Positions 36,501 to 48,267 of a DNA stretch of 64,000 bases are shown in pieces. Positions within the stretch are counted from its first letter, which is position 1, and each line of letters begins with the position of its first letter. A program made the translations under genes and the position numbers. The notes beneath the pieces are model-generated. The model did not search any database. It was not told where the DNA came from and saw nothing but the letters and a program-made list of their open reading frames with translations. Source of the DNA: Bugulina stolonifera (lineage: Eukaryota; Bryozoa; Gymnolaemata; Cheilostomatida; Bugulidae); assembly GCA_935421135.1 (NCBI GenBank), contig OW285194.1, positions 7,026,376-7,090,375 on the forward strand, read 5' to 3'.

Positions 36501-37091
36501 TTATTAGAAATCAGCTTTGGTTAATGGCTGAATATTAATCAACCCCACTGGTGAACTGGTACTGTGCATTGTCTAATAGAGCTGTGCAGACAAGAACAAA
36601 GTTGCTCAGTTGAAGCTCACCACTTATCAGCTCTCCTATACTTAACTCTTTTTTCAGCAATTTGGGTCACTGAAGTTTTCAAACCAAACTGTTATTATAA
36701 TATGCACAGTTGTGACGTGTCTTGAGCTTCCATTTCCTTCAGCCAAGCTTTGGAAAACTACTTATGGCCCATAGAGTTGTCTTTCCCCGGAAGACAGTTT
36801 TCTGTATTTTTAATATTGTATGAGTGGTTGACATAAACATGGAGCCAATGGCTTGCATTGTATTCGGTAGACAACAGACATCTTTGTTTAGCTAAACTAA
36901 TAGTTGGCAATCTTTAGACAATATGAGATACTAGAACACAATGTACATAAAAAGGGGAAATTCTTAATGATATGGCTTATATTTTTAGCTGATTAATGCA
37001 ATTAATAGACATAATGTACATGTATATAATTTTCATTGGCCGGGTGTAAAAGAAGAGATGAGAGTGTAATGCCATTTGCTTGCTGAAAGGA
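33501..37091. other. Intergenic part of a lectin duplication unit
   Basis: No gene recognised. It contains a MITE-like element (34096-34543) and a G12 run at 35219-35230. The stretch at about 36730-36930 is homologous to 40800-40990 downstream of copy 5. A hydrophilic frame around 35430-35570 might be a retroelement tail but is too weak to call. Confidence 0.5.
34096..34543. mobile_element. MITE-like element with 14-bp terminal inverted repeats
   Basis: The left end C-A-GGAGGGGCAGGA at 34096-34109 is repeated inverted at the right end (TCCTGCCCCTCC-A-G, 34530-34543), with one mismatch. The 448-bp interior has no transposase and contains a duplicated ATGAATCAGTATAAC near the right end (34477-34505). 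I see no clear target-site duplication, so a chance inverted repeat remains possible. Confidence 0.45.
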
Positions 37092-37097
37092 TTTATT
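37092..37097 (-). terminator. Poly(A) signal, lectin copy 4
   Basis: AATAAA on the minus strand about 120 bases past the stop. Confidence 0.7.
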
Positions 37098-37214
37098 GTA
37101 TTATTATTTATCGTTATCATCAATTAGTCACAACTACAGGTAATTGTTAGATAAGCAAAATACAACAGGTGGCAAATTAAACTGAGGAGTTCACGTTGCC
37201 GGTTGTACTGAAGC

Positions 37215-37236
37215 TTAGACATATTGTTCAGGTTCT

Positions 37237-37271
<35 letters not shown>

Positions 37272-38496
37272 TTGCTGTTCGAGCTGCTGCTGTTGGAGTT
37301 GTTGCAGTCTCAATCGCTGTTGGAGAGGCAAGGTCTTTGGTATTTCTTCACACATGAAGGCTCGAGGGATGTCACAAGGGAAGTCATCAATCTTGTAGCT
37401 GTTGTCTATGTTACGCATCTGGAGACAGTTTCCATTTCCATTGGGTTCACCTTTCTGCCAGTCCATGTTAGTCACTTGGCTTGTGATTCGTCCATCGTGT
37501 TTCCATACTCCATCAATCTTCTGGGCACCAACCAAGATCTGGGAGTTCTTTAGACTTTGGAAATCTACAAATGAAAATGTGATATTTGCATCCACTAGAA
37601 TCACATTAAATTGGTCAGCAATTTCACATAACTGCAAGCTACATGTACATGTGTGTATGCCCAACTTTGTATCGTGGAAAACTCTCTGCTAGAAGCAGTT
37701 ATGGTGGTGTGAGTAGATAATATAAGGGATTTTGATACTTTGCAACTATTGCATATTTTTACATGATACAGCACAATCATGTACCGGTTGTATGTCTGAG
37801 GTGGGTTGCACACTTCAATGCATGCAGTACGTTCAAATACATTTGAAAATTAACTAGTGGAAACACTCAGCCAACACGCCATGATGTTGTGACCACCAAC
37901 TTGCAGCATGAATACGTTGTTTTAGAAAAGCTAGGGGTAGTAGATACATATGTTGTACATGACTTGTATAATTAGTCAATACTAATATTGAGTTTCCACA
38001 TAAGAATTGTGTTGACTTGTGGTGCTCACCTGAGCAAGTCCTTCCCAGGTGCTTGAGGAAGTTCATTGTCTCCAGAGTGTCAAACACAACAAGTGTCTCT
38101 CCATTCTGCTGACAGTGCTGTTTGGCCTGGTTGAAAGTCTTCTTCTGCACAACCAATCGGATGCAAGTATTGGTGTAAGGGTTCACAATGGCATTGTATG
38201 ACTTGCACTGTACGGGAACTAAAATATTAACAGTGCAGACTGTTATAAATAGAATAATTTCACAAAATTGTCTATTGGTGCTGGAGAAAGCTGTGTATAG
38301 AACAAATTTTTTGCAACATAAATATAAGCAAGATTTTGGAATTAATGCAAGCAATGGCTATGAAGATGGGCCAGCGTTTATTTATTTTATAACAGGAGAC
38401 TTAATAATACTTACGACAGACATCTTTGCGGCTGCGTGTGCTGCTAGCAACAGCCACCAAAACCAATCCAAACACAAGAACCTGTACTACACCCAT
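37215..38496 (-). CDS. Secreted C-type lectin with poly-Q tail, copy 4
   Basis: Exons 38415-38496, 38030-38218 and 37215-37564, standard phases; 206 residues. Signal peptide MGVVQVLVFGLVLVAVASS. The domain has VQC...NTC, AKQHC, WQKGEPNGNGNC and DDFPC...FMCEE. Exon 2 ends RTCSG, which adds an eighth cysteine that the other copies lack. The tail is PLQQRLRLQQLQQQQLE followed by 14 Q and ends EPEQYV like copy 3, so 3 and 4 share a tail subtype. Confidence 0.9.
37565..38029 (-). other. Intron 2 of lectin copy 4
   Basis: GT-AG intron (donor GTGAGC, acceptor TTGTAG on the minus strand); no coding content recognised. Confidence 0.7.
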
Positions 38497-38563
38497 GCTC
38501 AGATATTAGTTGTACTCCTGTAAAACTGTCAGAGTAAAATGAAGATTTATGTAAATCTCCACA

Positions 38564-38577
38564 GCTTAAATACCCTT
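38564..38577 (-). promoter_or_regulatory. TATA-like box, lectin copy 4
   Basis: AAGGGTATTTAAGC on the minus strand at the position of the TATA box in the other copies; the core is TATTTAAG instead of TATATAAG. Confidence 0.65.
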
Positions 38578-39559
38578 CTAAAGCAACTAATTCAACAGCC
38601 TTATTCCTTCTTTCCCGCATGCTGCATGGAATAAACATGTTTTCTATCTTCCCAGGCACAGGAAAAATAATATAAAATAATGTATTTTTATGATAATGCA
38701 CATGTGCAGCATTGTAGAAACAGGTATTACACTATAATTGCGTAGATACACCATACTTGTCCGATGCTTTCTTCCAGGGAAAGCAATCAAACGGTTGCCC
38801 TGCAGTTTTATTTGCACAAGCTTGCTCAAAGTTTTATTGGAACTGATGAAGACAAACACATTGTAGTTGCTGGGAGATACATAGCTTTGTTGCTCCTTCA
38901 TTACAAAATCTATTGCAACATTACATGTGGAAGTGGAAACTTAATTCTTGTGAAAGTAAAAAATTTGTCCTGATCCACACTCATGCAATCTTGAATGTCT
39001 TCTTAAATTGTATACCTCAAGTCTCCAGATCAAGTTCAAGAGCATTAGATGAGTTCTGCCATATGGAGTTTTTGGAGCTTATGTAAGCATCAGCTAAAGG
39101 ACTATATTCCAGTTTTCAACAACAGGCAGCGCCTTGCCGACATATTTGTACTGGCTTCACCCACAATAAAATATATCTCAAAATGGCTGCTCAGTCAACG
39201 CAACAAGAGTTATTGACCTAAGATTTTTCTTGGTTAGAGTAAACTATCCCAAGTTCCTAATTTTTTTGGGCATTCATAAAGCAGATATATATTGTTTTCT
39301 TCTGTAACCTTGGCCTATGCATGTACATGTACATACATGTAAGTGGTATATTATAGTCTATCTAGTATTATGGTAGTCAATCACCAAACTATCTTACTCC
39401 CATCAGTGTAGTTGGATAACATAACTTACTGCACGTACCCAGCAATCCAGCTACGCTGATGGTAAATTATAGTTCAGTACTGCGGGGTTTGGCTAATTTT
39501 GCTTACATATGCAATCATGTAAAATTACATATTATTATTTTTTTAAGCAAAGAACTTTT

Positions 39560-39625
39560 TGAGCAACCAGAGATCTGTTTCACATTCATAAAAACACTAG
39601 TCCCTGACTGTAGTTTGAACCTGGG
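39560..39625 (-). mobile_element. SINE-like fragment related to the element at 13.0 kb
   Basis: TTTCACATTCATAAAAACACTAGT...GTAGTTTGAACCTGGG parallels TTTCACATTTATAAAACTACATG...CAGGTTTGAACCATGG at 12974-13017. Only the tail and B-box-like part are recognisable; the A-box region is not clear. Confidence 0.35.
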
Positions 39626-40016
39626 ACTTCTATGGCACCTAAGCGCCTAGCGCTGTGAAAACTGCTGTTGTATTGGTTGCATGTTCTGTTCACTGTGCTA
39701 GGTGATTAGGCATAAGTACAAATACACGTACACATGTACATGTACATGTAGATTTTCATGGACAGAGATCTCAAAACCTGCAGTAGCTAATCGATCTAGC
39801 AGCATATATTATTATGATACAAGACATAGTCATAGTCATAGTTATAGAACTTCTGACTAAATATCTATGCAGTTTTCTGGTAGGTTACATAGTGATATGT
39901 GCAAAGAGGTAGTAAAGGTGTGTTTCGTCCTCTTCTGATTTATACCAACATTCTGAGGGAGAGTAAGATTCAGAGGTACATGTACCTGGTGATTAGAGCA
40001 AATAAAGACTAAAATA

Positions 40017-40110
40017 CTAAGCACTAGGCACTGGTCACTGGGCACTGGGCACTGGACAGTGAGCACTGGGCACTGAGCACTGGGTAGTGGGGACTGGGTA
40101 CTAGGTATAC
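40017..40110. repeat. CACTGG(G/T)-type minisatellite
   Basis: About ten imperfect copies of a 7-8 bp unit (GCACTGG, GGCACTGG, GACAGTGA, GGGTAGTGG, GGTACTAGG). Simple, decayed, non-coding. Confidence 0.85.
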
Positions 40111-41167
40111 TTCTAGGTACTAGGTAATGGTGGTGACTTGCTACTAAATCCTCTTGATGTAATGATTTATGACAGTAAAACCCTCAGCTGAATTCAGTAT
40201 TTAAATGTCATTATCAATGGAAGCCAAGTCCAAAAATTTTGTTGCTGCATCTGTGAAAAGTTAGAGGTCATCCATTGATAAAATTTAAACATGTTAGCCT
40301 TTTGTTTTCCAGTTAAGGGCTGGATGAATTTAGCTTATTTGAAACAACAAGATGCAGTCAGCTACAAGGTATGTCCATGTACATATAAAGCAATGCTAGT
40401 GCTGTAACAGTAAATGTTTTGTTGGTTCCAGTATTTTGTCCCTTACTATAACCACATGATTTTTCTCTGAAATTTGTATTGCAAATTTGATTTATGCGGC
40501 ATAAACATCAAATATAGAAATGATCAACCAAACAAATCGTATTATAGTATTATGCAATCCACAAAACCAAACAGTGGCAGACACGTTTTGTTACACTCGG
40601 TTTCGGATAAGACCATTTCAGAGCAGAAATCAACTGTAAATCAACCTCATTCCCATAACTTGGGTCTCTAAAGTTTGCGAACAGAACTGTGTACATGTAC
40701 ATGTACAATGTATTGTATATGATTGCACAGTGTCCTACAATGTAATATGTGGTACAGTAAAACCGTGTGTTTATATCTGGAGCATTCATGTTATTCTGCT
40801 AAGCTTTGGGAAACTGATTAAGGTCCATAGAGCTATTTTCCCTCAAAACAGCATTATTTACTATGAATATTTGAGTTATTGACCCAAGCATGGAGCTACT
40901 GGAGTGCATTGTAATCAATAAACAATAGACATCTTTGTTCGACTAAACTAATGGTTGGTATTATATAGATGATTATAAGATGTTAGAGCTCAATGGCCAC
41001 ACAAAAGGGAAATAACTAGTGATAAGACTTAATATTATTAGCTCTCTGTTGCTCATTGTTAGCTAATGAAATATTGCAATTCTGAGACATATGACCATAA
41101 TTTTCATTAGGTGTAGGGTGTGAAATAAGAGTTAAGAGGTTCATGTCATTTGATTGCTGAAATAATA

Positions 41168-41173
41168 TTTATT
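41168..41173 (-). terminator. Poly(A) signal, lectin copy 5
   Basis: AATAAA on the minus strand about 135 bases past the stop. Confidence 0.65.
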
Positions 41174-41305
41174 TTACTTCACTCAGTTATTGACAACTAA
41201 TTATTTGGTGAACAAAATAGATGACAGATTAAACACAATATTAGATTTCTAGTTTCGCAGTTTTGCATTTTCTGGATGCTGCTGCTGTTGCTGCTGCTCT
41301 CTGAG

Positions 41306-42613
41306 TCACTGTTGGAGGGGCAAGGTCTTTGGTATTTCTTCACACATGAACGCTCGAGGGATGTCACAGGGGAAGTCATCAATCATATAGTCATTAGCTT
41401 GGTCACGCATCTGGAGACAGTTTCCATTTCCATTGGGTTCGCCCTTCTGCCAATGCATGTTAGTCACTTGGCTTGTGATTCGTCCGTCATGCCTCCATAC
41501 TCCGTCAGTTTTCTTGGCACCAACCAGAATCTGGGAGTTCTTCAGACTTTGAAATTCTATAAATGAAAAAGTAGTTAGTTTTCTCTACTGCTAGTATGAA
41601 ATTATATTAGATGTTGTTTTGGCAGTGGCTAAGAAATTTAGCTTATCCATACGTTATATCTAATTGTTATAATGACTTTTATCTCTGCAAGTAATTGCCA
41701 CAGAATAGAGGGTAGATAAAAAAAATGTTGGTGCTTTGGAATTATGCGTTGCATCCATGAGATTCAGATCTAATTGCTGTAGGCCTGAAATCATTTGCAA
41801 ACTTCAATGGGACATTAAAAATCCACATGTATTTGTACATGATACTAATGGAAATTATGTTGTGACAAACACTACACAATACACAATGTGATCAGTAACC
41901 TGCGGCACGACTTTCACTTCCGAAAGCTCAGGTATACGTGTACATGTGAAATTCTAACAAAAAGTTCTGATAAATACAATATACGTATCTACCTGAGCTT
42001 TCATTATTATTGGAAAATGTTGGTGCGAGCAACTATCTTAATAATGATGGCTTTTTGTTCATTATTATATCGTATATTGTGTATTATACATTATCCAATA
42101 AAAAATATACAATAGGATATTGAATTAAAAGGTACACACCTGGGTAAGTCCTTCTCAGATGGTGAATAAATTTTATTGTCTCCAGAGTGTCAAACACAAC
42201 AAGGGTCTCCCCACTCTGCTGACAGTGCTGTTTGGCCTGGCTGAAAGTCTTCTTCTGTTGAACCAATCGGATGCAAGTATTGGTGTAAGGATTCACAATG
42301 GCATTGTATGACTTGCACATTACAGGAACTACAATCAACAGCACATTCATTCACGATAGCATGTCATCAAACATGTAAATATTTCCAGTTAGAAAAACTG
42401 AAGCAAGCTATCTGCTGGACACACTTTTAAATCAATAATTAAATTATTACCTTGGAGAAAAGTGTACATGTAATTGCTATGGAAACCAAACACAAGGCAT
42501 GGATACTTTATAATATGATACACATACTTACGGCAGACATCTTTGCTGCTGCGCGCACTGCTAGCGACAACTACCAAAGCCAATCCAAACAAAGAAACCG
42601 GTACTACACCCAT
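41306..42613 (-). CDS. Secreted C-type lectin lacking the poly-Q tail, copy 5
   Basis: Exons 42532-42613, 42140-42328 and 41306-41556, standard phases; 173 residues. Signal peptide MGVVPVSLFGLALVVVASS. The domain is complete: VMC...NTC, AKQHC, HWQKGEPNGNGNC and DDFPC...FMCEE. The protein ends at PLQQ because the next codon is TGA (41306-41308) where the other copies have CGA (arginine). Beyond this stop the old frame still reads LREQQQQQQHPENAKLRN, so the tail was lost recently enough to leave its footprint. This is the most diverged copy (HHLRRTYPG, AKKTDGVWRHDG). It may be functional as a tail-less lectin. Confidence 0.88.
41557..42139 (-). other. Intron 2 of lectin copy 5
   Basis: GT-AG intron (donor GTGTGT, acceptor TTATAG on the minus strand); no coding content recognised. 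Confidence 0.65.
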
Positions 42614-42680
42614 ACTCAGATATTAGCTGGACTCCTGTAAAACTGTCAGAGTAGAATGAGCATGTTATGCAGATCCCGTA

Positions 42681-42694
42681 GCTGATATACCCTT
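42681..42694 (-). promoter_or_regulatory. Degenerate TATA box, lectin copy 5
   Basis: AAGGGTATATCAGC on the minus strand at the aligned position; the A of TATATAAG has become C. Confidence 0.6.
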
Positions 42695-43695
42695 CTAGAG
42701 TAAACAGTTCAACAGCATTATCCCAATTTTGTGCAGGCTGCACGGAGTAAACATGTTTTCAAGTTTCTAGAGCACATCATATAAATGTGTATAACATAGT
42801 TACATACATACTGTACATGTAACTTGGTAGAAACAAGTTAGTGGCTTTTCTCCCAGGGAAGCTAATTAAATGGTTGTCCAGACAATATAAGAATTACTAT
42901 CTTGCATACACAGGTTAGCACAAGCTGACAAAAGAAAATGTAGTTTTAATTTGGGAATCTTTGCCAGCAAAATTGTTGAGCCTGATTAAGACATTGCTAG
43001 GAGATGTGTGGCTTTCTGTTCCTTATACTATTGTGTACATGTACTCTTGTATACATGTACGTGTACATGTATTAATAGCTTTCTAATTTGTTAGTTCAGC
43101 ATGCGGATCTGATGGCAGATTGTGTCTTACACTCAATAGCTTATGCAAGCATCTACCGAAGGGTGGTGGTATTGCTGTAGAGCGGAAAGAGAAAGCACAA
43201 TAGAATATGAAATATGCAGCTCAATAATGTTGACAGTGAAATTCATTAATATTGGTACCGTGAATAATATCAAACAAATGGTAGATGAAATACAATCTAA
43301 CCATGCATTATATTATCACCTCTACAAAGCTTTACCTGTGTCTGTTTCAATCCCCATTTACATAATTGTGCAGTAAATCAAATGCATTATGGGTAACTGC
43401 TCAATAATCCGGCACCTAAGATGTTGCTTTCTTCTTCTTGCCGCTAAAATAATTTTTGAATCTAAAAACTCTGGTGCATTATCTCAACACGCCTCTGATT
43501 TATTGCAATTTCTAATCAAAATATTAAACACATTAATTACACTCGCTGCAGTTTTCTGGCTCATCTGCAGAAACTTTTGTTGCCTCACTTAAATTTTGAA
43601 ATTGTCTCCTGCATTTCATTGCCTGGTAGATTTGTTTTGACAACCAATGTTTGTTGCATTCACAAAAAATAGTTCTACACAATCATCGGAATAAC
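42695..43695. other. Intergenic, no gene seen
   Basis: Lectin upstream DNA passing into unique sequence. TACATGTA palindromes cluster at 43030-43075. Short ORFs here have no supporting context. Confidence 0.5.
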
Positions 43696-43701
43696 TTTAT
43701 T
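43696..43701 (-). terminator. Poly(A) signal, carboxylesterase gene
   Basis: AATAAA on the minus strand about 100 bases past the TAG stop. Confidence 0.6.
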
Positions 43702-43801
43702 TAAAATTTTAGTTGTACATTTAGCAAATGAATCGTATAATCTTCCAATATTGTTGACAAATTCAAGTTGCTAAAGCTTCATGAGCAAAATCACATTGTA
43801 A

Positions 43802-46800
43802 CTACAAGAAGAATGAAAATAGCAAAACAAGGAGGCTTATCCAAAAAGTTTGATTAACTCTGTCTCCATCATTTCCACTTGATGGGGTTGTTGCTATGGC
43901 AGGGTCAGCCCTATCTTTCAGTGACATCATCCGTCTAACATTGTACATCCGTGCTGCAACATCAACCTGTCCTGCTCCAAACTCATAGAAGTACTGCCTT
44001 GATTTAGAATAGGGTTTCCACTCAAGTTCAGAATCTTTGCTTACTGGGTTTCTGCAAACATAACATGACTGATAGTTAAGCCACTGGTCTAAGAAGAAAT
44101 ATAAACACGGCTTTATCATCATGCAAATAATAGAAATGAGTTTAGGTTTGATTAGATTTGTGCAAGTTCATCCCTTATCATTGGCATATGCATTATATCC
44201 TAGATATGTATAGACTTTGTGGACCAACTGGGTAATTGTTTTCATTGAAACATCATTATCACGCGTTCTAATGCTGACACACTCCTAAGCTTCGCACTGT
44301 TACTGGTTTATTACAACATGGTAGGTTAATTGTTATCGGACCCCAAGAAAAATAACGCATTATTACATTGTTACATTATTACATTGCAGTTACTGACTTG
44401 TAAAATCTTCCATTCATAAGTAAGACAAAAATCCACTGAATGGGAAGTATTTAGTTAACAAGAAGCAATACTTTTTAACTGAACTCATCAATATTTGAAG
44501 AGGCGTATCTCATATTTGCTGATACTTGAAACGCTCCAATGTATGATTTCATTTTGATTGGTACGTCTGTATAATTCACAGCATTCCACTTGCATGCATG
44601 TATCAGTTACTTTGGCACCCACAGCCCTTAAAGTGTTAGCACTCTGAACCCCAGTCTAAATTCATTACTCTGACCAGTTCTCATGGAACCAGACATTGTG
44701 AGGCCCAGAAACTTGATTTAAGGTCAGTATAAATCAGCAAAGCTTTCCTACTTTTAACTACATGTACATGTAATTCCCAGCATTGAATATCGGAATATAC
44801 AATTAATGTACTTACTGAATATACATGTAATGACCTATTACGTACCAAATAATTTTTGCATGTAATTCTTGAATGGTGTTTGGCTATAGCTTGTTGGAGT
44901 TAATGTTTTCCAGAAATCTTTGGCCCTCCTAATGTGTAGTTCTGATAGCAGAGGACACAAAATGTTGCTTCAAACTTACCCCGTCTTAATAAAGTTTCCC
45001 CAAGCATTCATCATTTGATTGGACAACTTCGCTTCCTGTTCTGTCATATTGTAGTCTGATATACCATAGAAAATGGGATAAGCTCCAAAGATGTACGTCC
45101 TTTCATCTGTATGCCTCGAACCTCTGAACCTATATAAGGATCAACCAGCAATAGAAAAATACTATTTTTATTAAAACGGCACAGTCCGCAGACAAGGAAA
45201 CTAAATTAAATTGAAGAATCGCAGCAGCTACGACAAGATTTACACATATAGCCGAACACTCACATATAGTAGGCAAAATTATTCATGCATGCTTTGAAAT
45301 ATTTATGTATCATTTACCAAGTTGGATTCTTAGCCTTAGAATCCTGAGTTTCATGTGTGAAAGTGTACATATAAGTAGAAGTGTGTTGCTGCTCTGAATG
45401 ACTGTCTAACAAGGCTAATGTTGGAGAAGTGAACAGCAGGTCGGAATAAATATCCAGAATAGCTTGTGCAGCTTCAACGCTTGGTTTATCATTTAATTTA
45501 ATGTTTTTAAAATAGAGATCCATTATTAATTTAACGTTTGTTTCATATGAATTTGGAAAGTACAGTCCAATATATTCTTTTAGAAAGATTTCTACAATCT
45601 CTTTGTTGGCACCATCTTCTATTGTGAACCCTCTTCTCCGAGCTAGTCTGCCAATAGTCGCGAGAATGAGACTGCCTTCCTGTGTGTTGAATCCTCCCAT
45701 GTAATCATATGACTGGAACTTGGACACAATTTTCTTTCTTATATTTTCTGTGAAAGACATTACAGCATATTATGTGTTTGATTATTTAATAATGTGGTTA
45801 TGTAAATTAATCTACCCAACATTTAAAGGTGACCAGTAAAGGTTTGAAAGAGGTATGTAAGTATAATACATGTAATATGTACATGTATATTCAATCAAGG
45901 CTGTTTTTTAGGCATTTAAATTGAACGCTAATTGCTAATTTTGTAACATGTTGCCCGTTAATTCCTTCTATGCTTGCATTTTTAGCCTAACACTGTTCGA
46001 ACACAGATACACAGTGTTGAAAACCCAATATAAATATTGAAAGAAAATATATACAATGTACATACTTGAACTAAACCAAATCCTCCGTAAAATACTGTTT
46101 GCATGTATTATGTCATTAAAGTTACAAGTCATGCTAACTTTTTGGTTTGCTGCGCAAAATATCCGACTTCAGTAACTTTGTGATTGCAGTTCACGAGCGA
46201 CGAACTGCGTGCAGTAGTTAAAAAGATAGATGAATCTTCTTGCGGTGAATATTTTTCATTTTAGCAGAAGAAAAGATCTATAATTAGCATTTATCCCAAA
46301 ATTGATACTGCCCGTCAAAATTGAAGGAAAGTTTAAGACTAACCAGATACTGCTTGACCATCCCTTAAATATTTCCAAGTTTGGAGGAGATCAACAGTTT
46401 GCATTTGATTGTCTATGTAGGGGGCAAACCAATACTTAACAGGAAAGTTCAAATTTTCATTTTCAATTTCTCTAGCATATTCCACTAGTTCCTTGCCATC
46501 TACCTGCAAATAAAATGGCCAATGAACATGCATGTAAATAAGATAATTTAGATCTTTATCAGTAAGGATGGTCAAAACTAGAAAATACTTCAAGTATTTA
46601 CTTTGAACAAAAAGTTTTGCTACTGACCCGCCCCGATTGGGCTTTTAAACTGTTGCAATGGGCAAGTACAGTACATCTGAATATCATTATTAGGGTAACG
46701 TAAATGGTATGCATTTTTGAAATGCGTTATTAACCTACATGTACATTATAAGTGTGGAAGTGCACCAATGTGCATCTACGGTACATAACAACGAGTGATC

Positions 46801-48267
46801 AACAAGTCTTTATTAGATATGCATTCACCTTCCGTAAGCAGTCTATGTCACTACATTTGAATTTCTGCATAAATCTTTTTCTGTAAACCTTTGGTTTGGA
46901 GTCTGCCATCTTCGGACACAGAAAATTTCCGCTGGCTCCAATCACACGGTGGAACAATCCATTAAACTTGTCAGAAGTAGCTAAGAGGGTGACCGCCATG
47001 CCACCCGCTGATCCACCATAGATTGTGACACGGTTCCGATCTCCACCAAAGCTTACAATATTCTCTTGCACCCATTCCAGAGCGAGTCGCATATCCCACA
47101 ATCCGGCATTGTTCATTAAATTGTCACCATCAGCATCGAAGTATCCCAAAACATCCAGCCGGTAGTTGAAAGTTACAACTACAATATCTTGTCTGCCAGC
47201 CAAAAACTTTCCTTCATATTCTCGTGCGGCTCCTTTGGTGAATCCCCCACCATGTATCCAGACCAAAACCGCTCGATTGTAGGTTCCTCTAACTATGGTA
47301 CAAATAATACAAGTATAGCTTCAATGGTAGTACATGTTGACAAGCATTGGTCAACTAGAACGCTGTATGTGTGCGAAAGCCAGAAGTTTTGAAGCAAGTT
47401 GTCTCGTTTTAGAATCTAAAGAATGTAGCAAATTCTCTTTGATGTAAAACTACCGACAAGCGACAAAATTTAGCACCATTTGACTACTTATATTATACAC
47501 ATGGCCTGTTGCCAGCAACAATCAGCTGGACATTACCTGGCGTAGGTGCGTATACATTAATTGTAAGGCAATCTTCAGAAAGATTGTATTCTTTTCTTGA
47601 AGACGTTTTTACTTGAAGACATGCTGTCCATGTCGAAGCATCTTCTTCAGTTACCAAAGTGTCACCCCATGAGGGCACCTGTTGCGGCTTGTCCCATCTT
47701 TGACTTCCACCATCTAAAGTGAGTCAGTGAATGTTCTCATTTATAATGCAATAATACTGTGAGTAAAATACAATGTACAAGCTAGAGTTAATTTGTTGTT
47801 CAATTCGATTTACAGCATTCCACTCAATTTACCGCCCAGTTGTGAATACGCCAAATATAGTTGATACTTTCAACCCAGATTCTCCATATTAGAAAGTTTG
47901 AGGCAGTAATTCAGAAAAGACAGTAGTCAACCTATAAATACCATGCTATTTAGGCAAACTGAATAATTATTGGAGAAGCGACAGGAAATAGCAGGTACAT
48001 GAAAAATTAATGGAGACACAAGACACAAGGCACATTCGCGAAACAAATCTTACCACGAGAAGTCGGTGGCAATGCATAAGGTATCCCATAAAACCTAGCA
48101 ATTGTCGTTGACCCGTCAATGACCTCTGCATATCCTTGTATTTCACCTTTTGGGGTTGAGACCTTGACTGGGGTGAGCTGCCCAGAGACAACTGATAAAA
48201 ACAGACAGCTCACATACATACATATATATATAGTACTTGTTGTGAGCCTAGAATACCCAGCCATCAT
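43802..48267 (-). CDS. Carboxylesterase type B / cholinesterase-like, probably GPI-anchored
   Basis: Seven exons (48054-48267, 47537-47713, 47292-46829, 46503-46344, 45747-45318, 45129-44980, 44051-43802) join in frame to a 614-residue protein, normal for the family. The N-terminus is a signal peptide, followed by TPKGEIQGY and FYGIPYALPP. Then come EDCLTINVYAP, the oxyanion-hole motif WIHGGGF, the nucleophile elbow YGGSAGG (catalytic Ser), GFNTQEG (catalytic Glu) and GSRHTDERTYIFG (catalytic His). The full alpha/beta-hydrolase triad is therefore present and an active ester hydrolase is likely; substrate is unknown. The C-terminus has a polar stretch (SSGNDGD) and a hydrophobic end (WISLLVLLFSFFL) with nothing after it, as in GPI-anchored esterases. 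It lies head-to-tail with the lectin array on the same strand, but no functional link is shown. Confidence 0.92.

Larger units (their letters stand above)
38578..41167. other. Intergenic part of a lectin duplication unit
   Basis: No gene recognised. It contains a SINE-like fragment at 39560-39625, a CACTGG minisatellite (40017-40110), and a segment at 40800-40990 homologous to 36730-36930. Confidence 0.5.
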
